Below the pieces are notes generated by a model. The model made no database searches. It saw nothing but the letters and a program-made list of their open reading frames with translations, and had not been told where the DNA came from. A DNA stretch of 64,000 bases, from assembly GCA_019353055.1 (NCBI GenBank), contig JABAHL010000001.1, positions 248,001 to 312,000 of the forward strand, in the 5' to 3' direction. Position numbers and translations under genes: made by a program. Source of the stretch: Faucicola osloensis_C. Lineage in GTDB: Bacteria; Pseudomonadota; Gammaproteobacteria; Pseudomonadales; Moraxellaceae. Within the stretch, counting starts at the first letter, position 1, and each line of letters begins with the position of its first letter. Below are positions 1 to 9,056 of the stretch, one piece after another.

Positions 1-237
1 GCATGTGGATGCTTTGTTATAGCGACAGACTGTGGTGGTACAGCAGAAATTATGGGTGATACAGGTATTCTTGTTCCGCCCCAAGATAGTCAAGCATTGA
101 CCGCTGCTATTCAAAAAGCACTTTCACTAAGTGATGAGGAAATTGCTCAAAACAACATAAAAGCAAGAAAAAGAATTGAAGAATTATTCTCTCTCGAAAA
201 AAGTGTCGAAAAATGGTTAGAAATCTATGAACAGTAA
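1..237 (+). CDS. Glycosyltransferase family 4, C-terminal fragment (5' end outside window)
   Basis: The frame is open from the first base and ends at TAA 235-237, so only the last 78 residues are present. They hold the end of a GT-B glycosyltransferase: the segment CGGTAEIMGDTGILVPP is the usual nucleotide-sugar-binding loop of GT4 enzymes, followed by the C-terminal helices. The first Met (position 52) is internal, not a start. The gene overlaps the next glycosyltransferase by 11 bp, which suggests translational coupling within a polysaccharide cluster. Donor and acceptor sugars cannot be told from this fragment. Confidence 0.8.
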   Translation, partial: ACGCFVIATDCGGTAEIMGDTGILVPPQDSQALTAAIQKALSLSDEEIAQNNIKARKRIEELFSLEKSVEKWLEIYEQ

Positions 238-1366
238 AAAAATTATAATCATCGGCACAATCGCATCCAGTCTTTATACCTTTCGTAAAGACTTAATATT
301 GTCACTATTGGCAAAGGGTCATACTGTCCATGCCTTCACGTCTGATAGTGACAAAACCGAGCTTGCCAAAATTGCCCAATTAGGGGCAATTCCTACTCAT
401 TACGAGCTTAGTCGAGGCGGTCTTAATCCTTATGAGGATTTATCTAACACCATAGGTCTGTATCAAAAAATCAAAAAAATCCAGCCCAATATCGTTCTTA
501 GCTATTTTATCAAGCCTGTCATATATGGCACACTTGCTGCCAAACTCGCCAAAGTACCCAAAAAAATCGCTATGATAGAAGGCTTAGGTTTCGCCTTTAC
601 CGAGCAGCCAGAAGGTTACTCAAAAAAAGCCAAAATCGTACAACGAGTGCAAGTCGCTCTATTTAAACTGGCATTGCCATTGGCCAATAAAATTATTTTC
701 CTTAATGCTGATGATGTTAAAGATCTATTACACTCGCACAGTATTCCTGTTCGACATTATGAGGTATTGGGTGGAATTGGGTTAAAATTAGACGACTATC
801 CTTATCAGCCTGTTAATCCAAAAAATGGTAAAATAAACTTCTTATTTATCGGTCGTTTGCTCAAAGAAAAGGGGATTTTTGACTTTATCGAAGCGGCAAA
901 AATCGTCAAACAACAATATCCAAAAGCCAAATTTACCGTACTTGGTAATATAGATGCCGATAATCCAGGGGCGTTACATTTCGAGCAAGTGCATGAACTG
1001 GTAGCGAATGGACTGATTGATTACCCAGGGCAAGTGGCAAATGTCGTGGATTGGATTGCTGATAGTCATGTATTTGTATTGCCATCGTATCGCGAGGGAG
1101 TGCCACGCAGTACCCAAGAGGCAATGGCAGTCGGGCGTGCTATCATCACCACTGATGTGCCTGGTTGCCGAGAGACAGTGGTTGATGGGGTTAATGGATT
1201 TTTGGTGCCAAAGTGGAATCCGCAGGCCTTAGCCGAGAAAATGATTTATTTCATCGAAAATCCAGAGCAAATTCAAGCAATGGGTGAAGAAAGTTATAAA
1301 ATAGCCCAAGAAAAATTTGATGCTCGTAAAGTTAATGAACGACTACTAAAAATTTTAGGAGTATAA
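227..1366 (+). CDS. GT4 glycosyltransferase (PglA-like)
   Basis: This is a 379-residue GT-B enzyme expected to add a sugar to a lipid-linked oligosaccharide on the cytoplasmic face of the membrane. The N-terminal Rossmann half begins KIIIIGTIASSLYTFR. The C-terminal half has FIGRLLKEKGIFDFIEAA and LPSYREGVPRSTQEAMAVG, with the E-x7-E type donor site, then GCRETVVDGVNGFLVP. Its position directly before pglC-, pglD- and pglE-like genes makes a PglA-like role plausible, transferring HexNAc onto undecaprenyl-PP-diacetylbacillosamine. The exact sugar is inference. It starts inside the preceding gene and ends immediately before the ATG of the next. Confidence 0.85.
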   Translation: MNSKKIIIIGTIASSLYTFRKDLILSLLAKGHTVHAFTSDSDKTELAKIAQLGAIPTHYELSRGGLNPYEDLSNTIGLYQKIKKIQPNIVLSYFIKPVIYGTLAAKLAKVPKKIAMIEGLGFAFTEQPEGYSKKAKIVQRVQVALFKLALPLANKIIFLNADDVKDLLHSHSIPVRHYEVLGGIGLKLDDYPYQPVNPKNGKINFLFIGRLLKEKGIFDFIEAAKIVKQQYPKAKFTVLGNIDADNPGALHFEQVHELVANGLIDYPGQVANVVDWIADSHVFVLPSYREGVPRSTQEAMAVGRAIITTDVPGCRETVVDGVNGFLVPKWNPQALAEKMIYFIENPEQIQAMGEESYKIAQEKFDARKVNERLLKILGV

Positions 1367-1966
1367 ATGCTAAAACGTGCCTTTGATATCGCTGCTTCTA
1401 CTTCTGCCCTTGTAGTGCTATCGCCAGTACTTGCGATTACGGCGTATAAAGTCAAAAAAGAACTAGGCTCGCCGGTGCTATTTCGTCAAACTCGTCCAGG
1501 TTTACATGGCAAGCCATTTGAGATGGTTAAGTTTCGTACCATGAAAGATGCGACTGATAAAGAAGGTAACGCGCTGCCAGATAGTCAGCGCCTGACTGAC
1601 TTTGGTAAAAGACTGCGTGCCAGTAGCCTTGATGAATTGCCCGAACTTTGGAATGTGCTGAAAGGAGATATGAGTTTGGTTGGTCCTAGACCACTACTGA
1701 TGGAATATTTACCTCTATATAGCGCTGAACAAGCCAAGCGTCACAACGTGCGTCCAGGGGTGACAGGTTATGCCCAAGTCAATGGTCGCAATAGTTTGAG
1801 TTGGGAAGATAAGTTCAAGCTTGATACCTGGTATGTTGAGCATCAATCATTTTTGTTAGATATGAAAATCTTGCTAAAAACCGTCAAAAAAGTCATTATC
1901 AAAGACGGTATCAGTGCCGAGGGTGAAGCAACGATGACAAAATTTACAGGTTCAAGGGTGATTTGA
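1367..1966 (+). CDS. pglC: Initiating sugar transferase (PglC-like phosphoglycosyl transferase)
   Basis: This is a 199-residue small monotopic phosphoglycosyl transferase. It moves a sugar-1-phosphate from UDP-sugar to undecaprenyl phosphate and so starts glycan assembly. The sequence opens with the re-entrant membrane helix (about residues 3-25), then KFRTMKDATD, SLDELPELWNVLKGDMSLVGPRP (with the catalytic Asp-Glu pair) and RPGVTGYAQVNGRN. The length matches PglC rather than the long WbaP/WcaJ forms with extra membrane helices. It begins directly after the upstream stop, and adjacent pglD/pglE-like genes suggest the substrate is UDP-diacetylbacillosamine or a related 4-amino sugar. Confidence 0.88.
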   Translation: MLKRAFDIAASTSALVVLSPVLAITAYKVKKELGSPVLFRQTRPGLHGKPFEMVKFRTMKDATDKEGNALPDSQRLTDFGKRLRASSLDELPELWNVLKGDMSLVGPRPLLMEYLPLYSAEQAKRHNVRPGVTGYAQVNGRNSLSWEDKFKLDTWYVEHQSFLLDMKILLKTVKKVIIKDGISAEGEATMTKFTGSRVI

Positions 1967-1968
1967 CG

Positions 1969-2619
1969 ATGTCACAATTAATTGGTATTTATGGTGCAAG
2001 TGGTTTTGGTAAAGAAGTCATGCCGTTAGTCAGACAACATTACTCACAGCTAAATCAAGACAATATTGTTTTTATTGATGATGGTGGTAGACTTGAACAA
2101 CTCGATGGTTATAAAGTTTTAAGTTACCAGCAGTTTATCCAGCATCCTGCAACCCAAAAAGCCGTTACTGTTGCCATCGCCGATAGTCAAGTTCGTGAAA
2201 AACTCAATGCCAAACTTGCACAAGATAATATTGAAATTATTAATGTGATAGCCAATAACGCTTTACAATATGACAATATCACTATGGGTGAAGGCAGTAT
2301 TATTTGTGGTTTTGTTCACCTGACGTCCAATATCAAAATTGGAAAAGGTTTTCATGCCAATATTTATAGTTATATTGCCCATGATTGTGTGATTGGTGAT
2401 TTTGTCACTTTTGCGCCACGCGTTAGCTGCAATGGTAATGTGCATATTGAAGACCATGCTTATATTGGAACAGGTGCGGTGCTACGTCAAGGTACACTAG
2501 ATAAGCCGTTAATAATTGGTAAAGGTGCTATCGTTGGCATGGGGGCAGTCGTTACTAAAGATGTACCCGCTGGCGTGACTGTCGTCGGCAATCCTGCAAG
2601 ACCTTTGATCAAAAACTAA
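1969..2619 (+). CDS. pglD: Sugar O/N-acetyltransferase, PglD/NeuD family
   Basis: This protein of about 216 residues has an N-terminal Rossmann-like domain (LIGIYGASGFGKEV) and a C-terminal left-handed beta-helix of hexapeptide repeats, ending in IVGMGAVVTKDVPAGVTVVGNPAR. In the Pgl pathway the family uses acetyl-CoA to acetylate the 4-amino group of UDP-4-amino sugars. The catalytic His is probably in the segment SYIAHDCVIGDF. I chose ATG 1969, 2 bp after the previous stop. A TTG at 1963 overlapping that stop by 4 bp is the alternative; the AGGG at about 1954 could serve either. Confidence 0.85.
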   Translation: MSQLIGIYGASGFGKEVMPLVRQHYSQLNQDNIVFIDDGGRLEQLDGYKVLSYQQFIQHPATQKAVTVAIADSQVREKLNAKLAQDNIEIINVIANNALQYDNITMGEGSIICGFVHLTSNIKIGKGFHANIYSYIAHDCVIGDFVTFAPRVSCNGNVHIEDHAYIGTGAVLRQGTLDKPLIIGKGAIVGMGAVVTKDVPAGVTVVGNPARPLIKN

Positions 2620-2663
2620 AAAAAATCGTTAAGTTCATTTTCAAAAATATGAGAATATAAAAC

Positions 2664-3878
2664 ATGTTAAACACCCAATTTTCCCCTTGGCCTAGCTTTA
2701 CCCAAGAAGAAGCCGATGCCGTGTCACAGGTGCTATTGTCCAATAAAGTCAACTACTGGACGGGCACAGAATGTCGAGAGTTTGAAAAAGAATTTGCCGC
2801 ATGGGCAGGGACAGATTACGCAGTGGCGCTGGCAAATGGCACATTGGCACTCGATGTTGCGTTACAAGCCATGGGTGTTGGGGAGGGTGACGAAGTGATT
2901 GTCACGCCCCGTAGTTTTATCGCCAGTGTTTCTACCGTGGTTAATGCTGGCGCAATACCGGTGTTCGCAGATGTAGATAACAATACGGGTAATGTTTCTG
3001 CCACGACAATTGCACTAAAAATCACGGATAAAACCAAAGCCATCATTTGCGTGCATCTAGCTGGCTGGCCTTGCGATATGGATGAGATTATGGCACTTGC
3101 TAAGCAGCATAACCTATGGATCATCGAAGACTGTGCCCAAGCGCATGGCGCCAAGTACAAAGGTAAACCAGTGGGCAGTATTGGTCACGTTGGTGCTTGG
3201 AGTTTTTGTCAAGATAAAATCATGACCACAGGCGGCGAAGGTGGCATGGTTACGACCAATGACAAAGCATTATGGCAAAAAATGTGGGAGTATAAAGACC
3301 ACGGTAAAAACTACGATAGTATTTATCATAAACAACATCCACCGGGTTTTCGCTGGTTGCATGACAGCTTTGGCACCAATTGGCGCATGATGGAAATGCA
3401 AGCGGTGATTGGTCGTATTCAGCTTAAAAAAATGGCTGAGTGGACTAAGATTCGTACACAAAATGCCAAAATTTTGCGTGATGCTTTAACACAGTTTGCA
3501 GGTGAGCAACAGTTTTTACGCATACCAGATATAGAATTTCACCAAGTCATGGGTGGCGATTCTGTCCATGCGTATTATAAATACTATGTGTATGTGAGAC
3601 CTGAAAACTTGCCAGAGAATATCAATCGGGATGATATTTTAAATGCGCTTAATGAGAAAAAAATTCCTTGTTTCTCTGGCTCTTGTTCAGAAATTTATTT
3701 AGAAAAAGCATTTGACAATCATCCATCGCGTCCCAAAGCGAGATTGACAGTTGCTAAAGAATTAGGTGAAACAAGCTTGATGTTTTTAATCCACCCGACA
3801 TTGACAACAAATGAAATGCAAACGATTGCGACTACCACGGTTGATGTACTAACCACTTTATTCAATGCCAATACATAA
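2664..3878 (+). CDS. pglE: DegT/DnrJ/EryC1/StrS aminotransferase (PglE-like)
   Basis: This 404-residue PLP-dependent sugar aminotransferase most likely converts a UDP-4-keto-6-deoxy-HexNAc to the 4-amino sugar that the neighbouring PglD-like enzyme acetylates. Visible family features are ALANGTLALDVALQAMGVGEGDEVIV, IIEDCAQAHGAKYKGKPVGSIG and the PLP lysine in SFCQDKIMTTGGEGGMV. The FGTNWRMMEMQAVIG segment is also typical. The PglF dehydratase expected upstream in the pathway is not in the window. A gap of about 44 bp separates it from pglD; no terminator is seen, so it is probably in the same operon. Confidence 0.85.
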   Translation: MLNTQFSPWPSFTQEEADAVSQVLLSNKVNYWTGTECREFEKEFAAWAGTDYAVALANGTLALDVALQAMGVGEGDEVIVTPRSFIASVSTVVNAGAIPVFADVDNNTGNVSATTIALKITDKTKAIICVHLAGWPCDMDEIMALAKQHNLWIIEDCAQAHGAKYKGKPVGSIGHVGAWSFCQDKIMTTGGEGGMVTTNDKALWQKMWEYKDHGKNYDSIYHKQHPPGFRWLHDSFGTNWRMMEMQAVIGRIQLKKMAEWTKIRTQNAKILRDALTQFAGEQQFLRIPDIEFHQVMGGDSVHAYYKYYVYVRPENLPENINRDDILNALNEKKIPCFSGSCSEIYLEKAFDNHPSRPKARLTVAKELGETSLMFLIHPTLTTNEMQTIATTTVDVLTTLFNANT

Positions 3879-3892
3879 ACTGCGAGCCTCGT

Positions 3893-5329
3893 ATGACAAA
3901 TAAAACGGTTAAATATTTCTCATTGGGTGTGCTACTTGGACTCTCACAATTAAGTCATGCAGGTCAATTAGTTCAAATTGATAGCGATTTACGTCAAACA
4001 CTTGAGATTTTGAAACTAAATGGTGTGGTAAATGTTGATATATCAACCTGGCCGATTAGTTCAGAAGCCATACAGACCGCCTTAAATCAAGCGCAGCCCA
4101 AATCAGACAATGATAAACTGTTACTGAATCAAGTTAAACAAAAGCTTGAAGCCAACGATGTATCCAAGCTACAAATAGTGAGCAACATCAATGGTGACGA
4201 GCGCGCTGTGTTTAGCGGGTTTAATACAGAAGGGAATACGGTGACGCCTTTGGGTGTTAGTTTTTCTCATAGCCATGCAGGTGAAAACATTGATTATAAA
4301 ATTCAAGGCACCTTAAATGTCGATGATGATGAGCCTAGCAAGTTATCTAATCTTGATGGCAGCTACATCGGTACCAAATTAGGCAATCATCGCCTTGCCT
4401 TTGGTAGTATTCCGGTATGGTGGGGCAATGGGGTTGATGGCAGTTTAATTCGCAGTGATGCCGCTAGACCTGTCACGGGCTTTTTAATGCAGCGCGCCAA
4501 TAATACCCCTATTAATTTTCCTGTATTATCAAAACTGGGTAATTTTAATTACCAAATTACTGCTGGTCAATTACAAGACTATAAAGCAGAGCCTCACGCT
4601 AAATTGATTGGCATGCGGGCGAGTTTTCAACCGCATGAAGCGTTTCAAATCGGCGCATCGCGTTCCTTGATGTGGGGCGGCGATAATAAGTCAGAAAGCC
4701 TAAAGTCTTTAGGTAAGGCTTTAATCGGTAAATATGATAATGGCGGCGAAGCGGAAGATCCTTCAAACCAAATCGCAGGAATCGATGCACAGCTGAATTT
4801 AAAACCGTTAGTGAACCTGCCGGTGAGTGTCTATGGCGAATTCATTGGGGAAGATGAGGCAGGTGGTTTGCCTAGTAAAAAGGCGTATTTGGCAGGTTTA
4901 AAAGGTACGATTCCGCTGTTTCAGCAACCTTGGTTGTGGCATGCAGAATGGGCGAATACTTATTATGATTTAGACAAAACTAATATTATTTATGGTCACT
5001 CAATATATACAGATGGTTATTATCAAAAGGGCTTGCCGCTAGGTCATCCGATTGGTGGGGATGGTGAAATCATTAGCGTGGGGCTATCAGGTAATATTAA
5101 CGCTAATAATCAGCTCGGGTTAAAATACGCCAACGCCAAAGTGAATCAGTCTAATCAAGTGATTAATGCTGCCTTTGCAACCAAGCAAGATTTGGATATT
5201 GTCGAAGCGGATTGGAAACATAAATATAATGACAAAACCTCGGTTAAACTGGGTATTTGGGGTAAAAAAGACAGCATCAGCGATGACAAAGATGCGGGTG
5301 GTAATTTGGTGTTGGAATATAGCTACTAA
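3893..5329 (+). CDS. wzi: Capsule assembly Wzi-family outer-membrane protein
   Basis: This 478-residue exported beta-barrel protein has a signal peptide (hydrophobic LGVLLGLSQLSHAG, cleavage near residue 23) and a C-terminal aromatic residue (LEYSY), as expected for BamA-dependent porin-like proteins. The body has alternating strand patterns, FGSIPVWWGNGVDGSLIRSDAARPV and QRANNTPINFPVLS, which I recognise from Wzi/capsule-assembly proteins that anchor capsular polysaccharide to the outer membrane. It is the last gene of the polysaccharide cluster, 15 bp after the aminotransferase, and is followed by a strong terminator. Attachment of capsule is inferred from family and context. Confidence 0.8.
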   Translation: MTNKTVKYFSLGVLLGLSQLSHAGQLVQIDSDLRQTLEILKLNGVVNVDISTWPISSEAIQTALNQAQPKSDNDKLLLNQVKQKLEANDVSKLQIVSNINGDERAVFSGFNTEGNTVTPLGVSFSHSHAGENIDYKIQGTLNVDDDEPSKLSNLDGSYIGTKLGNHRLAFGSIPVWWGNGVDGSLIRSDAARPVTGFLMQRANNTPINFPVLSKLGNFNYQITAGQLQDYKAEPHAKLIGMRASFQPHEAFQIGASRSLMWGGDNKSESLKSLGKALIGKYDNGGEAEDPSNQIAGIDAQLNLKPLVNLPVSVYGEFIGEDEAGGLPSKKAYLAGLKGTIPLFQQPWLWHAEWANTYYDLDKTNIIYGHSIYTDGYYQKGLPLGHPIGGDGEIISVGLSGNINANNQLGLKYANAKVNQSNQVINAAFATKQDLDIVEADWKHKYNDKTSVKLGIWGKKDSISDDKDAGGNLVLEYSY

Positions 5330-5340
5330 TTTTGAGTAAT

Positions 5341-5367
5341 AAAAAAAGCCCTGCTTGGGCTTTTTTT
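5341..5367. terminator. Bidirectional intrinsic terminator between wzi and fpr
   Basis: The hairpin AAAAAAAGCCC-TGCTT-GGGCTTTTTTT has an A-tract on one side and a T-tract on the other. It lies between the convergent polysaccharide cluster (+) and ferredoxin-NADP reductase gene (-), so it can end both transcripts. Confidence 0.85.
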
Positions 5368-5387
5368 ATGATTTTACGGTTTAACTT

Positions 5388-6164
5388 TTACTGTTCAACA
5401 AAGGCGCGTTCAACCACATAATCACCCGTGCCGCCCATGCGTGGCGAGGGTTTAAGACCAAACTCATTGAGTAGTGCTGCCACGTCTTTATTCATAGACG
5501 GGCTACCACAAATCATTGCGCGGTCATCGCTTGGATTAATGGGTGGTAATCCGATGTCTTGGAATAACTTGCCTGATTTCATTAAATCAGTCATACGCCC
5601 TTCATTGCGGAACGGCTCACGCGTGACGGTGGGGTAATAGATGAGTTTATCTTTAACGTATTCACCCAGTAACTCATCTTCAAACAAGTCTTTTTCAAAC
5701 ATCTCACGGTAGCCCAGTTCGCTCACATAACGTACGCCATGCACCACGATGACTTTCTCAAAACGCTCATACACTTCTGGGTCACGGGCAAGTGACAAAA
5801 ATGGTGCCAAGCCTGTACCCGTTGCTAGCATATACAAATGCTTGCCAGGGTTTAGGTCATCAAGCACCAGGGTGCCAGTGGGTTTTTTGCTCACCAATAA
5901 TTTATCACCCACTTTGATATGCTGTAAAATAGACGTCAAAGGACCATCTTGGACTTTGATAGAATAAAATTCAAGCTCTTCATCATAGTTGGTGCTGGCA
6001 ATAGAGTAGGCACGCATCAAAGGTTTTCCATTGACTTCCAGACCAATCATGGCAAATTCACCATTCCTAAAACGTAAACCTGCATTACGGGTGGTTTTTA
6101 GGGTAAATAATGTGTCATTCCAATGATGCACATAGGTAACGGTTTCTTCATAAAATTTTGACAT
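5388..6164 (-). CDS. fpr: Ferredoxin/flavodoxin-NADP(+) reductase
   Basis: This FAD enzyme of about 258 residues passes electrons between NADPH and ferredoxin or flavodoxin. The FAD-binding motif is RAYSIAS, the NADP domain begins with LATGTGLAPFLSLARDPE, and the C-terminus (YVVERAFVEQ) is the short form of bacterial subclass I FPRs. An upstream ATG at 6188 would add eight residues. I prefer the ATG at 6164 because MSKFYEETV matches the normal family N-terminus and has AAGG upstream. It could supply electrons to sulfite reductase encoded elsewhere in the window, but that link is only a possibility. Confidence 0.9.
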   Translation of the reverse strand: MSKFYEETVTYVHHWNDTLFTLKTTRNAGLRFRNGEFAMIGLEVNGKPLMRAYSIASTNYDEELEFYSIKVQDGPLTSILQHIKVGDKLLVSKKPTGTLVLDDLNPGKHLYMLATGTGLAPFLSLARDPEVYERFEKVIVVHGVRYVSELGYREMFEKDLFEDELLGEYVKDKLIYYPTVTREPFRNEGRMTDLMKSGKLFQDIGLPPINPSDDRAMICGSPSMNKDVAALLNEFGLKPSPRMGGTGDYVVERAFVEQ

Positions 6165-6313
6165 AGCGCCCAACCTTGTATTGGTCATAAATAAAAATAA
6201 AACTGGATAAAGGATAAAAAAAGCGGGTTAATATTGACATTCTGGGGCGATATGATAGCAAATTTTTGATGAATTAGTCGAATTTGGGCGTAAAAAAATG
6301 GCATAATCATAGT

Positions 6314-6332
6314 TTAAAATATCATATTTTAA
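6314..6332. repeat. 19-bp perfect AT-rich palindrome before trmO
   Basis: Arms TTAAAATAT and ATATTTTAA flank a single C at 6323. It ends 9 bp before the trmO ATG, within the divergent fpr/trmO intergenic region. It could be an operator or simply chance in AT-rich DNA. Confidence 0.4.
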
Positions 6333-6341
6333 TGACCCATT

Positions 6342-7073
6342 ATGTTACCACAACAAATTACCCTGCCGATTATCGGTATTGTAAACTCCCCACTTAAGCA
6401 AAAGTTTGGCACGCCTCGCCAGCCCAATCTTGTCGATATCAACGCGACTATCAGCATGTTGCCGCCCTACAATGTGCTCAGTGCTTTTGAAGGCATTGCG
6501 CAATTTAGTCATCTTTGGATTATATGGCAATTTCATCACAATCGAATCAATCCCAATCAGTCAAATTTTCAGCCAACGGTTCGTCCACCGAGACTGGGCG
6601 GCAACCAAAAGATAGGGGTTTTTGCCAGTCGAAGTATGTATCGCCCGGCAAATATTGGATTGTCAGTGGTCAAATTTTCGCATATTGAAAACAGTGAAGA
6701 AGGCTTGAGGCTGCATATCATCGGCGCTGATATGGTAGATGGCACGCCAGTCATTGATATCAAACCATATTTGCCTTATAGCGATAGTATCGATGATGCG
6801 ATTGCTGGGTATGCCAGCCAAAAACCCATCATTAAGTCGGTGCATTGGCATCCCGATTTATTACAAGATTTATCCAATATTGCAATAAAAAGTCAGCTCA
6901 AGCAAACAGATTGGCAAACCATCGAGCAACTCATTGCGCAAGACCCTAGACCTGCATATCGACAACAAGCGCTTAATACCCCATTTGTCATGCGTTATCA
7001 AAATGTCGATGTTCATTTTAGCCAGATAGCAGAGCGTGTTTTGCAAATTCAAGCGATTGAACTATTAAACTAG
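6342..7073 (+). CDS. trmO: tRNA (N6-threonylcarbamoyladenosine-37) N6-methyltransferase TrmO
   Basis: This 243-residue SAM-dependent enzyme belongs to the TrmO/TsaA (YaeB, UPF0066) family, which methylates t6A37 of tRNA-Thr. Diagnostic segments are GIVNSPLKQKFGTPRQP near the N-terminus, FEGIAQFSHLWIIWQFHHN, and the block RPPRLGGNQKIGVFASRSMYRPANIGLS. The C-terminal part, DPRPAYRQ, is also typical. It is monocistronic, divergent from fpr, and followed by a hairpin terminator. Its stop codon lies inside a short tandem duplication (see 7067-7094). Confidence 0.92.
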   Translation: MLPQQITLPIIGIVNSPLKQKFGTPRQPNLVDINATISMLPPYNVLSAFEGIAQFSHLWIIWQFHHNRINPNQSNFQPTVRPPRLGGNQKIGVFASRSMYRPANIGLSVVKFSHIENSEEGLRLHIIGADMVDGTPVIDIKPYLPYSDSIDDAIAGYASQKPIIKSVHWHPDLLQDLSNIAIKSQLKQTDWQTIEQLIAQDPRPAYRQQALNTPFVMRYQNVDVHFSQIAERVLQIQAIELLN

Positions 7074-7094
7074 ACCGTGTAAACTAGGCCGTAA
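7067..7094. repeat. 14-bp imperfect tandem duplication over the trmO stop
   Basis: AAACTAGACCGTGT (7067-7080) is followed head to tail by AAACTAGGCCGTAA (7081-7094), with 11 of 14 positions identical. The TAG stop of trmO is inside the first unit. Confidence 0.75.
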
Positions 7095-7176
7095 CATGGA
7101 TGACGCCGAAGTTTTTACCTAGCCCTATATTGCTAAACTGTTTCAAAAAATTTTACTTGTTCACAAAATACTGACT

Positions 7177-7207
7177 ATATAGCGTGATTATTCGCTATAT
7201 TTTTTTT
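7177..7207 (+). terminator. Probable trmO terminator
   Basis: ATATAGCG, an 8-nt loop and CGCTATAT are followed directly by seven T residues. The stem is AT-rich, but the geometry fits an intrinsic terminator about 100 bp after trmO. Confidence 0.6.
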
Positions 7208-7261
7208 GATTATTTAGTATGATATGGGCTGTATTTTACTTAGATAACGTTAGGACACCGT

Positions 7262-7654
7262 ATGATTAAACTGGGCAACATCAGTCAAGCTATGATAGGC
7301 ATGCTGTTAATGGGCGTCACCGTGAGTGGTATCGCTGAAGATAAAAATAATGATACCATCGCAATCGATATGTCAGAATTATCGACCACCAAAGAAGAAG
7401 TGGCAGTATTACAAGTGTTGTCAGAGATCTGCCCACCCATGCTGAATAAATCGCAACAAACAGGGTTTAACACCGCTTATAATGTCGAGCTAAAAAAATT
7501 AATGCCTACCATCAGCGATCCGCGTTTAGCGGTGCAGTACTTATCCTCTCAGCAAGATTACAAGCAAATTTTGAATGAAACCCGCCAATGGACACTCAGT
7601 TATCCAAAAGCGGAGAATCTTGAACTGTGCAAAGACCTTGCCAACAGTAAATAA
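7262..7654 (+). CDS. Small exported protein of unknown function
   Basis: This 130-residue protein has an N-terminal hydrophobic segment (SQAMIGMLLMGVTVSGIAED) that reads as a cleavable signal peptide with Ala/Glu near residue 26. The mature part is small, charged and mostly helical in appearance, with two cysteines (SEICPPML and LELCKDL) that could form a disulfide in the periplasm. I do not recognise a domain. It is probably a Moraxellaceae-type conserved hypothetical, but I cannot verify this. It stands alone between two terminators, so it is its own transcription unit. Confidence 0.65.
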   Translation: MIKLGNISQAMIGMLLMGVTVSGIAEDKNNDTIAIDMSELSTTKEEVAVLQVLSEICPPMLNKSQQTGFNTAYNVELKKLMPTISDPRLAVQYLSSQQDYKQILNETRQWTLSYPKAENLELCKDLANSK

Positions 7655-7681
7655 TAATTATAAGTCAACCTACGCTATCCA

Positions 7682-7707
7682 CCCCCTAACTGATTTAGGG
7701 GGTTTTA
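7682..7707 (+). terminator. Terminator after the small exported protein gene
   Basis: CCCCCTAA pairs with TTAGGGGG across a short loop and is followed by TTTT. It lies about 30 bp after the stop at 7654. Confidence 0.75.
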
Positions 7708-7839
7708 TTTATGACAAATCGTTGATTTTTAGACCGAATACAGTGTTGAATCATGATTTTTTTTGCTAATATAGGCAATTTGTTTTACCAAGCGTCCAAG
7801 CAAACAGGTCGCATTTGATTTGAGCCAAGAGTGAGTGAG

Positions 7840-9018
7840 ATGAAAGCAATCGTAATACCGCAATACACCCAACGTCTGATGGTCGGCACCTTTGTCGCCG
7901 CCAGTTTTTTTGCCACAACTGTACAGGCAAATGCTGCCATACAACAGCCTGAACTAGACAATTCTGCTTTTATCTTAATTGACTATGATACAGGCACGGT
8001 ATTGGCTCAAAAAAATGCCGCGCAGCCATTTCCACCTGCGTCATTGACCAAAATGATGACCAGTTACATCATTGAGCAGCGGCTGCTATCAGGGGCATTA
8101 AAGGAAAACGAACCCATCCTAATGACTCCTGAAGCTTGGTGTAAAGGCTCAAGTGAAGAGTCTTGTATGTATGTGCCTGTCAATACAACCGCCCCTGTGA
8201 TTGATATGTTAAAAGGTATTATTATCCAATCGGGTAATGATGCGTCAAAAGCGATGGCACAGCACATTGGCGGTAGCGAAACCACATTTGCAGATTTGAT
8301 GAATGAAGAAGCCAAAAAAATTGGCATGACCCATACCCGTTTTATGAATGCGACCGGTATGCCCCAAGAAGGCCATCAAGCGTCTGCCGAAGATTTGGCG
8401 AAACTTGCCCAAGCGATTATCAAGAACAGTAAAAAATATTATCCCATCTATAGCCAAAAACAATTTACTTATAACGGCATCACCCAAGGCAACCGCAATG
8501 CGCTGTTGTTCACCGATCCAACGGTAGACGGTCTAAAAACAGGGCATACCGACGAAGCAGGCTACTGTCTAGTAGCATCAAGTAAACGCGGTGATATGCG
8601 CCTGATTTCAGTGATTATGGGTACTAAAAGCGCTCAAGAGCGCGCAGACCAATCGCGTAACTTACTCAACTGGGGATTTAGTAATTTTGCTACTAAAATT
8701 GCCGCCCCAGCACAAAAAAACTACGGCAGTGTGCCAGTCAATTTCGGTGCTGTCGATAAAGTCAACGTCATCACTAAAGGCAATTTACAAGTACTAGTGC
8801 CAAAACTGGATCAAGAAGAAATCAGTACCGTGGTCAATTTGCCAGCCGATGTCAAAGCGCCGTTAGCACAGGGTCAAGAAGTGGGTAAACTGGTTGCTAT
8901 GCTCAATGGCAAACCTGTGGCGTCTGTACCACTGGTCGCTGAAACCCAAGTTCAAGAAGCAGGAATTTTTAAACGTATGTGGCAACATATCGTACTGTTC
9001 TTTAAAGGTTTATTCTAA
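7840..9018 (+). CDS. dacC: D-alanyl-D-alanine carboxypeptidase (PBP5/6 type)
   Basis: This is a serine carboxypeptidase of about 392 residues that trims the terminal D-Ala of peptidoglycan pentapeptides in the periplasm. The catalytic triad motifs are in order: SxxK as SLTK (Ser68, Lys71), SGN at 131-133 and KTG at 233-235. A signal peptide precedes (FVAASFFATTVQANA), and the C-terminal domain ends in an amphipathic membrane-anchoring helix (FKRMWQHIVLFFKGLF), as in PBP5/6. I chose ATG 7840 with AAGAG about 8 bp upstream; a GTG at 7831 in frame is the alternative. The symbol is by similarity to the dacA/dacC group. Confidence 0.92.
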   Translation: MKAIVIPQYTQRLMVGTFVAASFFATTVQANAAIQQPELDNSAFILIDYDTGTVLAQKNAAQPFPPASLTKMMTSYIIEQRLLSGALKENEPILMTPEAWCKGSSEESCMYVPVNTTAPVIDMLKGIIIQSGNDASKAMAQHIGGSETTFADLMNEEAKKIGMTHTRFMNATGMPQEGHQASAEDLAKLAQAIIKNSKKYYPIYSQKQFTYNGITQGNRNALLFTDPTVDGLKTGHTDEAGYCLVASSKRGDMRLISVIMGTKSAQERADQSRNLLNWGFSNFATKIAAPAQKNYGSVPVNFGAVDKVNVITKGNLQVLVPKLDQEEISTVVNLPADVKAPLAQGQEVGKLVAMLNGKPVASVPLVAETQVQEAGIFKRMWQHIVLFFKGLF

Positions 9019-9030
9019 ATTACAAAGAAG

Positions 9031-9056
9031 AAACCCTTCATCTGAAGGGTTTTTTT
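9031..9056. terminator. Terminator between dacC and the histidine kinase gene
   Basis: AAACCCTTCA, a TC loop and TGAAGGGTTT are followed by six more T residues. It serves dacC on the + strand; the convergent kinase gene ends right against it (stop 9055-9057). Confidence 0.85.
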